From Acidobacteriota bacterium (GTDB lineage Bacteria; Acidobacteriota; Terriglobia; Acidiferrales; UBA7541): DNA of 64,000 nt. The position numbers and the translations under genes are program-made. The number at the start of each line of letters is the position of its first letter. Position 1 is the stretch's first letter. The DNA lies in assembly GCA_013289695.1 (NCBI GenBank), contig JABCZK010000014.1, positions 1 through 64,000 on the forward strand. Reading direction: 5' to 3'. The notes beneath the pieces were generated by a model. It ran no database searches, was not told where the DNA came from, and saw only the letters and a list, made by a program, of their open reading frames with translations. Below are positions 1 to 7,923 of the stretch, piece after piece.

Positions 1-278
1 GGCGCATCCGGGTGCGAGTGGTGCCAGCCGATCAGTTCGATATTCTTTTCGCGCGCGGTTTTCTCGGCGAGTAGCACGTCGCCTGGGGTGACTTCGAAGC
101 GATTACGCGGCGAATCGTCGCGGCGATTGGCGAGCGGCAGGAGCGCGAGCACCTCGCGCGAACTATCGCCGACGCGGCCCAGAATCGCGCCGCAACATTC
201 GTACGGGTAGGTTTCGGCGCCGTGGGCGCGGATCTGGCCGGCGAGTTCTTCGCGGATTTTCAGCAGTGGGGCGCTCAT
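1..278 (-). CDS. JAMM/MPN metalloprotease, Mec-like (3' end cut by window edge)
   Basis: The first 92 codons are visible. Family features seen are the YPYECCG segment (candidate catalytic Glu27) and GWHHSHPD (zinc ligands His87 and His89) of the JAMM fold; the distal Ser/Asp part lies beyond the left edge. Its ATG overlaps the cysM stop as ATGA, so the two are translationally coupled. In actinobacteria a JAMM protease (Mec+) cleaves cysteine from the thiocarboxylated carrier CysO, on which CysM builds it; the same role is inferred here from pairing with cysM. Archaeal or eukaryotic deubiquitinase-like roles are less likely in this context. A MoaD/ThiS-like carrier gene would be expected just outside the window. 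Confidence 0.85.
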   Translation of the reverse strand, partial: MSAPLLKIREELAGQIRAHGAETYPYECCGAILGRVGDSSREVLALLPLANRRDDSPRNRFEVTPGDVLLAEKTAREKNIELIGWHHSHPDA

Positions 279-1243
279 GCGTCACTCCAAAATTGTTCGG
301 TGAGATATTTTTCGCCGGAATCGGGGAATACGGTGACGATCACGGCGCGCTCGCCCGGTGGCAATCTGCGGGCGACGTCCGTGCACGCCCACAGAGCCGC
401 GCCGGAACTGACGCCGGCTAAGACGCCTTCTTGGCGGGCTAGTCGCCGCACGAGTTTGTGAGCATCTTCGGTGCGCACCGCGAGGTCTTCGTCGGCTAAC
501 TTGGGATCGTAAATTCGCGGAACGATCGCGGTGGCGAGGTGTTTCAAGCCTTCCAGGCCGTGAAAGCCGGAGTCCGGCTGAAAACTAATGCAGCGGATCG
601 CGGGATTGAATTCTCTCAGCCGGCGCGTGGTGCCTACGAATGTACCGGTGGTTCCGAGTCCCGCGACGAAATGGGTGATTGTGCCATTCGTCTGCTGCCA
701 GATTTCCGGGGCGGTGGTGGTGTAGTGCGCCGCGGGATTCGCGGGATTGCTGTACTGGTCCGGATAAAAATACTTTTCGCGGTCGGATTCGTAGATTTCG
801 CGCACACGGCGAATGGCGCCGTCGCTGCCTTCGTCGCCAGGCGTATAGACGATGTCCACGCCGTAAGCCGCCAGAATGCTTTTGCGCTCGGGCGAGGCGC
901 TCGTGGGAAGGCAAAGTTTCACGCGATAGCCGAGCGCCGCGCCGATCATGGCGTAGGCGATGCCGGTGTTGCCGCTGGTCGCGTCGAGGATTATTTTGCC
1001 GGGGCGCAGGTCGCCCGAGCGTTCGCCGGCGCGGATCATGGAGTAGCCCGCGCGGTCCTTCACCGAGCCGCCGGGATTGAACCATTCTGCTTTGGCGTAA
1101 AATTCTACGTTGGGGAATCCGGTGACGATGCGTTCCAGGCGCAGCAGCGGAGTGTTGCCGATGCGGTCGAGTAGCCGCACGCCCAGTTTGGCGGCGTTGG
1201 CCGGGTCGTGCGGGGCGACGGACGGTTTGTTGGCTGTGTTCAC
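275..1243 (-). CDS. cysM: Cysteine synthase (CysM/CysK family)
   Basis: A 322-residue fold-type II PLP enzyme that makes cysteine from an activated serine and a sulfide or thiocarboxylate donor in the cytosol. The PLP lysine is Lys62 in NPGGSVKDR, the substrate loop is TSGNTG (89-94) and the phosphate-binding loop is GTTGT (198-202). Length matches CysM/CysK. It overlaps the downstream JAMM gene by 4 bp, the arrangement seen for sulfur-carrier-dependent cysteine synthesis, so O-phosphoserine with a thiocarboxylated carrier protein is a plausible substrate pair. O-acetylserine sulfhydrylase or cystathionine beta-synthase-like activity cannot be excluded from sequence alone. Confidence 0.92.
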   Translation of the reverse strand: MNTANKPSVAPHDPANAAKLGVRLLDRIGNTPLLRLERIVTGFPNVEFYAKAEWFNPGGSVKDRAGYSMIRAGERSGDLRPGKIILDATSGNTGIAYAMIGAALGYRVKLCLPTSASPERKSILAAYGVDIVYTPGDEGSDGAIRRVREIYESDREKYFYPDQYSNPANPAAHYTTTAPEIWQQTNGTITHFVAGLGTTGTFVGTTRRLREFNPAIRCISFQPDSGFHGLEGLKHLATAIVPRIYDPKLADEDLAVRTEDAHKLVRRLARQEGVLAGVSSGAALWACTDVARRLPPGERAVIVTVFPDSGEKYLTEQFWSDA

Positions 1244-1260
1244 GGTACTTGGATCCTATT

Positions 1261-1289
1261 TCTATATGAGGCTCGGGCGCGTAGTTCGA
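1261..1289 (-). promoter_or_regulatory. Weak candidate promoter for cysM
   Basis: On the minus strand a TATAGA -10 (1261-1266) lies 17 bp from a poor TCGAAC -35 (1284-1289), just upstream of the cysM start at 1243. The -10 is good and the -35 matches only half of the consensus. Confidence 0.3.
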
Positions 1290-1519
1290 TGCGATTCGCG
1301 ACGAGATGCTGCGAGCCTGCGCTTTAGATGCTGCGAGAAACGCCTTATATTCAGGTATCTGCAACGAGTCTAGCAGAATGCCGGTGCGGTTCAGATTGGA
1401 ACCGGGCGAGCAATATTCCCACAGGTTTGCGGCGGCGACAAATTTCCTGAGGCGAGAGTCTGGCGCGAGCAATTTTTGTCTTTACAGGCAGGCGGACGAG
1501 TCCCTATTCTGGAGTGGCC

Positions 1520-1960
1520 ATGTGGTACGTGAACAAACTATTCGATCAGCCAACTGTGGAATCGATTTCCGCGAAGGGCTTCCTGGTGCGCAATTCCGGC
1601 GGCGTGGTGCGCATCGAGAAATATAATTGCGGAGCGGAACTGCGCAAGACGCCGGAAGGCGTGTTCTCGATGACCGAGATTCCTTGCATCATGATGCAGG
1701 GGCAGTTTACGGCGCTGTGGGATGCGGGATATCAGAAATTTCTGATCGGGCATGAAGGCAAGAAATTTCCGGTGCAAGTGCACCAGCTCGGTGATTTGCG
1801 GCGCTTCAATGAAGAATTGCGCACCGCACTGGGTGTGCCCACGTATTACAACGAAGCGCTGGGTTCAACCTGTGCCTTCAGCGTGTATGACCGGGTGAAG
1901 GGGCGACCTGGCGATGTGCCGGATGAGAGTGTTGGGGCGCACGAAGAGACGGAGCACTAA
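1520..1960 (+). CDS. Conserved-looking hypothetical protein
   Basis: About 146 residues, soluble, with no signal peptide or membrane segment and no motif I recognise. The ATG at 1520 is preferred over the GTG at 1514 because GGAG at 1511-1514 sits 5 nt upstream of it. The protein begins with MWYVNKLFDQ and has a mixed beta-rich composition, with a charged acidic tail (DESVGAHEETEH). It converges on the glutaredoxin-fusion gene and stands alone. Function unknown. Confidence 0.6.
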   Translation: MWYVNKLFDQPTVESISAKGFLVRNSGGVVRIEKYNCGAELRKTPEGVFSMTEIPCIMMQGQFTALWDAGYQKFLIGHEGKKFPVQVHQLGDLRRFNEELRTALGVPTYYNEALGSTCAFSVYDRVKGRPGDVPDESVGAHEETEH

Positions 1961-2077
1961 GCCATCCTCGAATTTGTTTCCGCTGAGAAAGCAGATCCCT
2001 CGCTCCGCTCGGGATGACACTTTCGGTAAAATTCCACGGAATATGACCTGCCAGGTTCGCCAGCGATTTCAAACTAG

Positions 2078-2545
2078 TCAAATTCTTACGTTTTCGAGGT
2101 GACGGCGGAGGCGCGCGGCATCCACGCGATGTTGTGTGAAGAATTGCGCGCCGATGAAGATTACCGGAACGTCGTTGGTGTAGCGCGCGAGGAGGATTGG
2201 GTCGTCATCAATGTCCACTTCTTGCAGGCGGGCGCCGAACGCGGCTAGGACAGGGGCCATCGCGGACTTGGCTTCTTCGCAAAGGTGGCAGCCTTCGCGC
2301 ATGTACATGGTGACTTCGCGCGGAGCGGCAAGCGCTAAGCGGCCTTCTTCGGTGCGGCGGTAAAAATCAGCGCCGGCATCCGGGCTGAGCAGGCCTTGCT
2401 TGACGAGATCCGTTACCGTGTCCAGCACAGCTTCGCGTTCGCCGGGAATGTTGCCTCCGACGAATTCGAAGAGGGTGTGCAGGTCTAGCGAGGGGCGCTC
2501 GAGTTGGTCGAAGGTGGAGAGAATGCGCTGCGCCGTGGTTTGCAC
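2078..2545 (-). CDS. Winged-helix-like / glutaredoxin-like fusion protein
   Basis: 155 residues from a GTG start. Residues 1-75 look like a small helical winged-helix domain (TVTDLVKQGLLSP, then YRRTEEGRLAL, as in short transcription-factor or wing segments). Residues 76-155 are a thioredoxin-fold domain of the glutaredoxin/DUF836 type with a redox pair Cys86-x2-Cys89 (REGCHLCEEA) and the cis-proline segment NDVPVIF. A fusion of a DNA-binding-like module to a dithiol domain suggests redox sensing or a thiol reductase recruited to a partner; this is inference. The glutaredoxin half is secure, the N-terminal assignment is tentative. Confidence 0.75.
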   Translation of the reverse strand: MQTTAQRILSTFDQLERPSLDLHTLFEFVGGNIPGEREAVLDTVTDLVKQGLLSPDAGADFYRRTEEGRLALAAPREVTMYMREGCHLCEEAKSAMAPVLAAFGARLQEVDIDDDPILLARYTNDVPVIFIGAQFFTQHRVDAARLRRHLENVRI

Positions 2546-2596
2546 GGAATCCCTTGCGTCCGCCTGAACACTGCGTCGGACAACCGCAAAGGCGGA

Positions 2597-2667
2597 ACTT
2601 CAGCGGCTAAAGCCGTCCGAACTTGCAGATTTTATGTCGTGGCTAAAGCCACGACATACAAAGATAC
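2597..2667 (+). repeat. Dispersed palindromic repeat, copy A
   Basis: An ACTTCAGCGGCTAAAGCCG segment is followed by a near-perfect palindrome with 12-bp arms at 2633-2644 and 2647-2658 around AA (core GTCGTGGCT/AGCCACGAC). The same composite element recurs at 27987-28070 and, inverted, at 47149-47230. It lies between two minus-strand genes and codes for nothing. Confidence 0.8.
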
Positions 2668-2713
2668 GCCCGACGGCACTCGCAGTCCGAATGACTCAAT
2701 CCTGATCCGGTTG

Positions 2714-3247
2714 CTACGGCTTGATCGTGTAGAACTGCTGAAACGGGCCGATGGACGGGAAAAACGCGCGCGAGCGATAGAGTTCGGCGATTTGCCGGAT
2801 ATGGCCGAGATCATGGAACGCCCACTCGTTCATGAGTTGGCCGACGGTGATCGGTCCGATTTTGGCGTGCTGGCCGCCGCGCACGAGAACACCCGGCGGC
2901 ACGTAACGCAGCGCGGAAAGGCTGCGGTCGCGTTCGTGGCAGAATTTTTTCAGGTTCTCGCGGGCTTTGGAGTTGGAGTAACGGCCGGCGGCGTAGGCGG
3001 CGTTTTGATCGTAGGCATCGAGCTGCGGATTATTTTTTTCGAGCATCAGCTGAATGCGGGCGCGGAAGCCGACGACTTCCACGTCCGCCAGATGCGCCAA
3101 TACTTCGCTGATGGACCAGCGGTCGGGGGCGGGCTTCCAGTGCAGCTGCTCGTCGCTGGCGGCCCAGACGATTTTTTCGATGATGATCGGAGTTTGCTCC
3201 AGGACGGCTAGACCCGGTAGTGCCTCTGGGCTTGGAGTGGCGGCCAT
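2714..3247 (-). CDS. DinB-superfamily protein
   Basis: 177 residues, the usual size of DinB/YfiT-like four-helix-bundle proteins. The three metal-ligand histidines are in the expected places: His52 (LAHLADVE), His145 and His149 (HDLGHIRQI). Family members are metal-dependent hydrolases or thiol-transferases (for example bacillithiol or mycothiol transferases), often stress-related; the substrate here is unknown. A strong AGGGAGGA ribosome site precedes the ATG and a recognisable promoter lies just upstream, so it is probably transcribed on its own. Confidence 0.88.
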   Translation of the reverse strand: MAATPSPEALPGLAVLEQTPIIIEKIVWAASDEQLHWKPAPDRWSISEVLAHLADVEVVGFRARIQLMLEKNNPQLDAYDQNAAYAAGRYSNSKARENLKKFCHERDRSLSALRYVPPGVLVRGGQHAKIGPITVGQLMNEWAFHDLGHIRQIAELYRSRAFFPSIGPFQQFYTIKP

Positions 3248-3278
3248 GAAATCCTCCCTAAAGCGGCGCAGAAATTCT

Positions 3279-3307
3279 TTTATACAGGAATGCGCGGAGG
3301 TTGTCGA
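3279..3307 (-). promoter_or_regulatory. Candidate sigma-70-type promoter of the DinB gene
   Basis: On the minus strand TCGACA (3302-3307) and TATAAA (3279-3284) are separated by exactly 17 bp. Transcription would start about 25 bp before the ATG, leaving room for the AGGGAGGA ribosome site. Confidence 0.6.
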
Positions 3308-3402
3308 AGGGCTGGCAGTGCGCGTCGCGTTTTGATCTGGCGTTGGGCAGGGTTAGGGCTCGCGGACCATGCGCTGCGAGAACGGGTCGCGCCGCGCAGG
3401 AC

Positions 3403-3449
3403 TCGCCGAAGCAAGCTTCGGCGAACAGACAGCGGCGGCAAGCCGCCGC
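3403..3449. repeat. Pair of adjacent perfect hairpins (REP-like)
   Basis: Two inverted repeats with AA loops sit 7 bp apart: TCGCCGAAGC / GCTTCGGCGA (3403-3424) and GCGGCGGC / GCCGCCGC (3432-3449). They occupy the roughly 340-bp gap between the DinB promoter and the receiver-like gene, in which I see no credible coding region. The second hairpin's core recurs inverted at 40666-40681. Confidence 0.7.
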
Positions 3450-3651
3450 ACTCCAAAATGGGCTAGGCGACGTAGAGAGTTGAGATGAGCGCTTGCGCTG
3501 AGACGCGCACTCGCTGTGATTGGACCGCGGCTGCGGTGCAAATCAGGACGCTATGCTTGTGCGGGGCGGTGGCTCGTGGTACACCGAAGAATGGGGATAC
3601 GGCGCGAGACGTGCGCTGAATGAGGCGCGGCGGCAGACGAGGTGCAGCGGC

Positions 3652-4005
3652 ATGGCGCAGGTTCTGGCTCTTGTGGACGATTTATTTTTTCAGGCAAAGA
3701 TTCTGGAGACGGCGAAGCATTTGGGAATCGCGGTGCGCACCAGCGCCACGAGCGACGCATTGCTTGCCGAGCTTGCGAAGGAAATACCAAAGCTGGTGAT
3801 TGTGGATCTGAACGCACGGGGCGCGCCTCTGCAGGCGATTGAACGCGTGCGCGCGGGGGCGCCCGATCTGCCGCTGATCGCATTTCTTTCGCACGTGCAG
3901 ACGGATTTGGCGCAGCGCGCGCGGACGGCAGGTTGCACGCAGGTGCTGCCACGTTCGCAATTCACGCACGACCTTGCAACCATACTCGCTCAGGCTAAGT
4001 CTTAG
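3652..4005 (+). CDS. Receiver-domain-like protein
   Basis: 117 residues using the ATG at 3652; the open frame extends upstream to 3520 but that part is low-complexity and outside the domain. The fold pattern is that of a CheY-like receiver: an acidic pair near the start (LALVDDLFF), a central hydrophobic strand ending in Asp (LVIVDLN, candidate phospho-site) and a late strand LPLIAF. The conserved late Lys (KP) is not obvious; TQVLPRSQF sits there instead, so it may be a degenerate receiver without normal phosphotransfer. No kinase gene is adjacent. Confidence 0.65.
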   Translation: MAQVLALVDDLFFQAKILETAKHLGIAVRTSATSDALLAELAKEIPKLVIVDLNARGAPLQAIERVRAGAPDLPLIAFLSHVQTDLAQRARTAGCTQVLPRSQFTHDLATILAQAKS

Positions 4006-4010
4006 CCCTG

Positions 4011-4943
4011 ATGATGAATCGACGCTTCCGCTCGAGATTCGGTAGTATTGGCACGCTGGCCGCTGCGCTGCTGGTCTTCCTGGCCGGGACCGGTGCCGCG
4101 ACGCGGGCGCAAGAGTCCGGCGACGCGGCAGACCCTGCTGCTGCGCTGGCCGACACGCTGGTGGCGGCCTGCCGCGCGAACGAGGCTGATTTTGCGACTC
4201 ACTTGACGAGCGCAAACGCCGCGGCATTTCGCGCGCTCCCCGCGACGCAGCGCAGCGAATTGATGAAGCGGCTTTCGCTTTCCGATGAGCCGGGCAAGCC
4301 GCTGCTTTCCTCTGACAATGAAAAGCACATTGTGCTGCGCTGCCGGGCCGCCAATAACACCGTGGAATACAGGTTTGGCTCGACGCGCGTGCAGGAAAAT
4401 TTGGCGTTCATTCCAGTGGCGGTGGTAAACAGCGAACAGGCGGAGTTCGGCATGGTGCGCGACGGTGGCAGTTGGCGCCTGTTGTCGCTGGGATTAGTGC
4501 TGTTCGACGTGCCGCAGCTGGCGAAGCAGTGGGCGGCGGCGGATCTGGCGGCGCGTGAGGATGCGGCGATTGCCGATCTGCGCTCGTTGGCGGAGGCGAT
4601 GCGACGTTACCAGCGCGCGTTCGGAAAACTGCCGGAATCGCTGGCGCAGTTGGGCCCGGCGCCAAAAGACCAGATTTCGCCGGACCAAGCGGCGCTGGTG
4701 CCAGCGGACATGGCCTTGGGAAGGCAGGGCGGCTATATTTTCCGCTACCGAATTTCTCCGGACGCGAATGGGAACGACAACGATTTTGAGCTGGCGGCCA
4801 CGCCTGAAGCCTACGGAAGACCCTGCAAGCGGTCATTCTTCATGGACATCGCGGGAAAAGTTCACGGCGACGACAAGCGCGGGAAGGTGGCGACGGTTGA
4901 CGATCCGCTGATCCCCGGCGAAAAGGCCGCGGACGAAAAGTGA
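4011..4943 (+). CDS. Secreted protein of unknown function with a pseudopilin-like C-terminal segment
   Basis: 310 residues with an N-terminal signal peptide (hydrophobic stretch about 12-32 ending ATRAQ). The C-terminal third (about 180-300) has a helix ADLRSLAEAMRRYQRAFG followed by LPESLAQLGP and a beta region ending MDIAGKVHGDDKRG, resembling the globular part of GspG-type pseudopilins, but the prepilin N-terminal methylation motif is absent. It follows the receiver-like gene by 5 bp and is probably cotranscribed. The middle region resembles no family I know. Function not assigned. Confidence 0.65.
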   Translation: MMNRRFRSRFGSIGTLAAALLVFLAGTGAATRAQESGDAADPAAALADTLVAACRANEADFATHLTSANAAAFRALPATQRSELMKRLSLSDEPGKPLLSSDNEKHIVLRCRAANNTVEYRFGSTRVQENLAFIPVAVVNSEQAEFGMVRDGGSWRLLSLGLVLFDVPQLAKQWAAADLAAREDAAIADLRSLAEAMRRYQRAFGKLPESLAQLGPAPKDQISPDQAALVPADMALGRQGGYIFRYRISPDANGNDNDFELAATPEAYGRPCKRSFFMDIAGKVHGDDKRGKVATVDDPLIPGEKAADEK

Positions 4944-4966
4944 ACGTGACATTGCGCGGCCTCAGG

Positions 4967-4972
4967 TATAAT
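4967..4972 (+). promoter_or_regulatory. TATAAT -10 element upstream of bioY
   Basis: A consensus TATAAT lies 71 bp before the bioY start; a GTGACA-like -35 sits 15 bp upstream. I see no BirA-type operator palindrome around it. Confidence 0.5.
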
Positions 4973-5043
4973 GCCTGCCAGTTTCTGCAGTATCCGGCGC
5001 GGTTGCAGAGCAGTCTCGCGCGGAAACGCGAAAAGGAATGCGG

Positions 5044-5655
5044 ATGTCACAGTCGAAAGTTTTAGCCGACCGCATATATTCCGGCGAAGGCATCGCGGCC
5101 GATGCGCTGCGCGTCGCCGCGGCAAACATTTTGCTGGTGCTGTGCGCGCATATCGCTATTCCTCTGCCTTGGACGCCCGTGCCGATCACTGGCCAGACGT
5201 TTGGCGTGCTGCTGGCGGCGGTGTTGCTGGGCGCGCGGCGCGGCGCGATCGCTTTAATTTTGTATCTGCGTGAGGGCGCGGCTGGATTGCCTGTGTTTCA
5301 ACCGTTGGGATTGCCGGGATTGGCGCGATTTGCGGGGCCGACGGCGGGGTTTCTATTCTCGTATCCGGCTGCTGCGTTTGTGACCGGCTGGCTGGTGGAG
5401 CGTGGCGCGAGGATTGGCGACTCCTCGCGCGGAGGCGGCTCGCGGCTTGCGACCTTGCCATTGATTGGCGCACTGCTTTCGGGCGAAGCGATAATTTTCG
5501 TGTGCGGCTGCGCATGGCTCGCGCTGTTCCTGGGAATGGGTTGGAGCGCGGCGCTGCTTCAAGGCGCGCTGCCCTTCCTTCCCGGCGAAATCTTGAAAAT
5601 GGCACTGATCGTAGCTGCGGCCGGCGGATTGCAACTGGCTCGGCGAGAAGCGTAG
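5044..5655 (+). CDS. bioY: Biotin ECF transporter S component BioY
   Basis: 203 residues of integral membrane protein with about six hydrophobic segments. BioY hallmarks are PVPITGQTFGVLL in the first half and GLPVFQ followed by GPTAGFLFSYP in the middle. It binds biotin and delivers it with the ECF energising module (EcfA/EcfT), which is not in this window, or works alone as some solitary BioY proteins do. The ATG at 5044 is chosen over 5038 because AAAGG (5032-5036) is 7 nt from it but only 1 nt from 5038. Confidence 0.92.
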   Translation: MSQSKVLADRIYSGEGIAADALRVAAANILLVLCAHIAIPLPWTPVPITGQTFGVLLAAVLLGARRGAIALILYLREGAAGLPVFQPLGLPGLARFAGPTAGFLFSYPAAAFVTGWLVERGARIGDSSRGGGSRLATLPLIGALLSGEAIIFVCGCAWLALFLGMGWSAALLQGALPFLPGEILKMALIVAAAGGLQLARREA

Positions 5656-5728
5656 GCAAACCGCGTAAGCAGGCGGGCCCCAGTCCTGGCGTAAACGTTT
5701 TGTAATTTCGTTTTTCGGGATTCATATC

Positions 5729-6163
5729 ATGCCCACCCAGACCGTGCCGCAGAAGCAAAGCCCCGAAGACGCACTGCGCTCCGCGAACACAAAATTCTAC
5801 GCCGCGTTCGAATCGCTGGACCTGACGGAAATGGAAGCAGTGTGGTCGCATGACGACGGCGTGACCTGCGTGCATCCGGGCTGGGATTTGCTGCTGGGGT
5901 GGGACGAAGTGCGCGAGCGTTGGGCGCGGCTTTTTGCCCACGCCAAGAGGGTGCGCATCGCATTGAGCGGCGTATGGGTGCGCGTGGAAGGCGAGGTCGG
6001 CTGGGTTTCCTGCACGCAGCACGTCACCACGGCATTTGCGGATGGTTTCGACGATGCGATGGTGCAAACAACGAATGTTTTTTTACACCGTGACGAGCAG
6101 TGGCTTCTCGTGGCGCATCATGCTTCACCTCTGCCGTCTTCTCCGCGTTCGCCGGTGCAGTAG
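5729..6163 (+). CDS. SnoaL-like / NTF2-fold protein
   Basis: 144 residues of the cone-shaped NTF2 fold (SnoaL_3 / DUF4440 type): an initial helix ANTKFYAAFESLDLTEMEAVWS, then HPGWDLLLGWDEVRERW, and a strand-rich second half ending LVAHHASP. Proteins of this kind are often ketosteroid-isomerase-like or simple binding domains; the partner and ligand are unknown. It is cytosolic, with no signal peptide, and lies 73 bp after bioY. Confidence 0.8.
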   Translation: MPTQTVPQKQSPEDALRSANTKFYAAFESLDLTEMEAVWSHDDGVTCVHPGWDLLLGWDEVRERWARLFAHAKRVRIALSGVWVRVEGEVGWVSCTQHVTTAFADGFDDAMVQTTNVFLHRDEQWLLVAHHASPLPSSPRSPVQ

Positions 6164-6216
6164 GCGCGGCGGCGATTCCGGACAATCGGCGAGAGATTTG
6201 CAAATCCAGCCCGGCT

Positions 6217-6222
6217 TATAAT
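6217..6222 (+). promoter_or_regulatory. TATAAT -10 element upstream of the alpha/beta hydrolase
   Basis: A consensus TATAAT lies 32 bp before the ATG at 6255, with GATTTG as a plausible -35 at 16 bp spacing. A GAGAGGAA ribosome site follows. Confidence 0.5.
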
Positions 6223-6254
6223 GGATTGGCGTGTTTATACGAGAGGAATGAAGC

Positions 6255-7637
6255 ATGAAAATTAGTTTGCTCGCACTGATCCTGCTCTTGCTGCTGCCGG
6301 GCGGGGTTTTGTCCAGCGCCGCTGCGCAGGAAGCCGCAAAAGATTCGCCCTCCGCCGTTGCCGCGAAACAAATCATTCAGGAATTGGTGGCCGGACAATT
6401 CGAAAAAGTGGAAGCGCTGTACGATGCGCGCATGGCGGAGGCGTTGCCGCCCGGAAAACTCGCGGACGGTTGGCGAGACCTGAACAAGCAGGCGGGCGCG
6501 TTTCAGGAAATTACCGGCACGGAGACGTCACAGGCGCAGGGACTCGAAGTGGTGAAGATGGAGTGCAAATTTGAGAACTCCGCCTTGGACGCGACGGTGG
6601 TTTTCAATCCCGACGGAAAACTTGGGGGGTTGAGTTTCCGTCCGCACCTGGCGCCGCCGGCACCGTGGAGTTCACCGGCGTACGCCAAGCAGAGTTTGTT
6701 CAGCGAGCAGCCGCTAACTTTGACGAACGGAAAATTCGAATTGCCCGGCACTCTCACGGTGCCAACTGGCGACGGGCCGTTCCCAGCCGTCGTGCTGATA
6801 CAGGGTTCCGGGCCGGAAGATCAGGACGAAACGCTCGGCCCGAACAAACCGTTCAAGGATTTGGCGTGGGGACTCGGGAGCCGCGGCATTGTGGTGTTCC
6901 GTTACACCAAGCGCACGCAGAAGTATGGCGCGCAGAGCAGCGACGATCCGGAACGATTGACGGTGGAGGAAGAGACGATCAGCGACGCGCGGGCGGCGGT
7001 GGCGCTGCTGGCGAAGCAGCCGAAGGTTAATCCCAAACAAGTCTTTCTGTTGGGCCACAGCCTGGGCGCGTTCCTGGCGCCGCGCATCGCCACGGGCGAC
7101 CCGGAAATTGCGGGAATCGTGATGCTGGCGGCGAACGCGCGCCCCCTGGAAAAAGTGGTGCTGGAGCAGATTCATTATCTGGCGGCGATGAGTGGCAAGC
7201 CGACGGGAGCTGAACAAAAACGCATCGCCGCGGCCGAAGACGGCGCAAAACAAATCGAAAAACCCGACTTGAAACCGGACGACAAGATCGACTTCCTCGG
7301 CGCGACGATGTACGGCGCCTATTGGCTTGACCTGCGCGGCTACGATCCGTTGAAGACAGCGGCCAAACTGAAAATTCCGATTTTCATCGTGCAGGGCGCA
7401 AGGGATTATCAGGTGACACCTTCGAATTTCCAGGCTTGGTCGGATGCGCTGTCGAATAACAGGAACGTGACACTGCGAACCTATCCAGATCTGGATCATC
7501 TTTTCATGCATGGAACCGGCGCGTCGAAGCCGTCGGACTATGCGCGGCCGGATCACGTGTCGGCAGAAGTGGTGGAGAGCATCGCGACGTGGATTTTGCC
7601 GAGCGAAAAGCCGGGGACCCTCGCTAAGCCTCACTGA
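6255..7637 (+). CDS. Secreted alpha/beta hydrolase with N-terminal DUF3887-type domain
   Basis: 460 residues. There is a signal peptide (residues 1-24), then a DUF3887-like domain (about 30-130: QELVAGQFEKVEALYDARM), then an alpha/beta-hydrolase of the dienelactone-hydrolase/peptidase S9 type. The catalytic triad is visible: Ser269 in GHSLG, Asp384 in GARDYQV and His415 in DLDHLF; the oxyanion-side motif is QGSGPEDQDE. It probably acts as an esterase or peptidase in the periplasm; the substrate is unknown. The two-domain order matches a known bacterial architecture. Confidence 0.88.
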   Translation: MKISLLALILLLLLPGGVLSSAAAQEAAKDSPSAVAAKQIIQELVAGQFEKVEALYDARMAEALPPGKLADGWRDLNKQAGAFQEITGTETSQAQGLEVVKMECKFENSALDATVVFNPDGKLGGLSFRPHLAPPAPWSSPAYAKQSLFSEQPLTLTNGKFELPGTLTVPTGDGPFPAVVLIQGSGPEDQDETLGPNKPFKDLAWGLGSRGIVVFRYTKRTQKYGAQSSDDPERLTVEEETISDARAAVALLAKQPKVNPKQVFLLGHSLGAFLAPRIATGDPEIAGIVMLAANARPLEKVVLEQIHYLAAMSGKPTGAEQKRIAAAEDGAKQIEKPDLKPDDKIDFLGATMYGAYWLDLRGYDPLKTAAKLKIPIFIVQGARDYQVTPSNFQAWSDALSNNRNVTLRTYPDLDHLFMHGTGASKPSDYARPDHVSAEVVESIATWILPSEKPGTLAKPH

Positions 7638-7923
7638 GCAGCATCTCGATTCGGCGACCCAACGAGAACGGAAAGCGAAGCTGTGAGGCGCGGGGATTCG
7701 GGCTAGGCCCTCCCTCCAGCGCGACACGCAAACGAACCCACGCCGCCTATACCTTCGGCCGCGGCGTATGGTATTCTTGCTTTGCATATTCGGCGCTCTG
7801 GCCGGAAGACGCGCACACCTTGGTTTCTTTCACTGCGACGAGTGACACGGCTAGCGCATCATAGTCTTCACAGCTCAGCCAAGGTGAGTGACGATTTCCC
7901 GCAAGAGCCAGGACGGACCCAGC

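Noticed and set aside
1995..2015. ATCCC...GGGAT inverted repeat between two convergent genes
   Set aside because: Arms are only 5 bp with an 11-base loop and no T-run; not enough to call a terminator or a repeat family from one copy.
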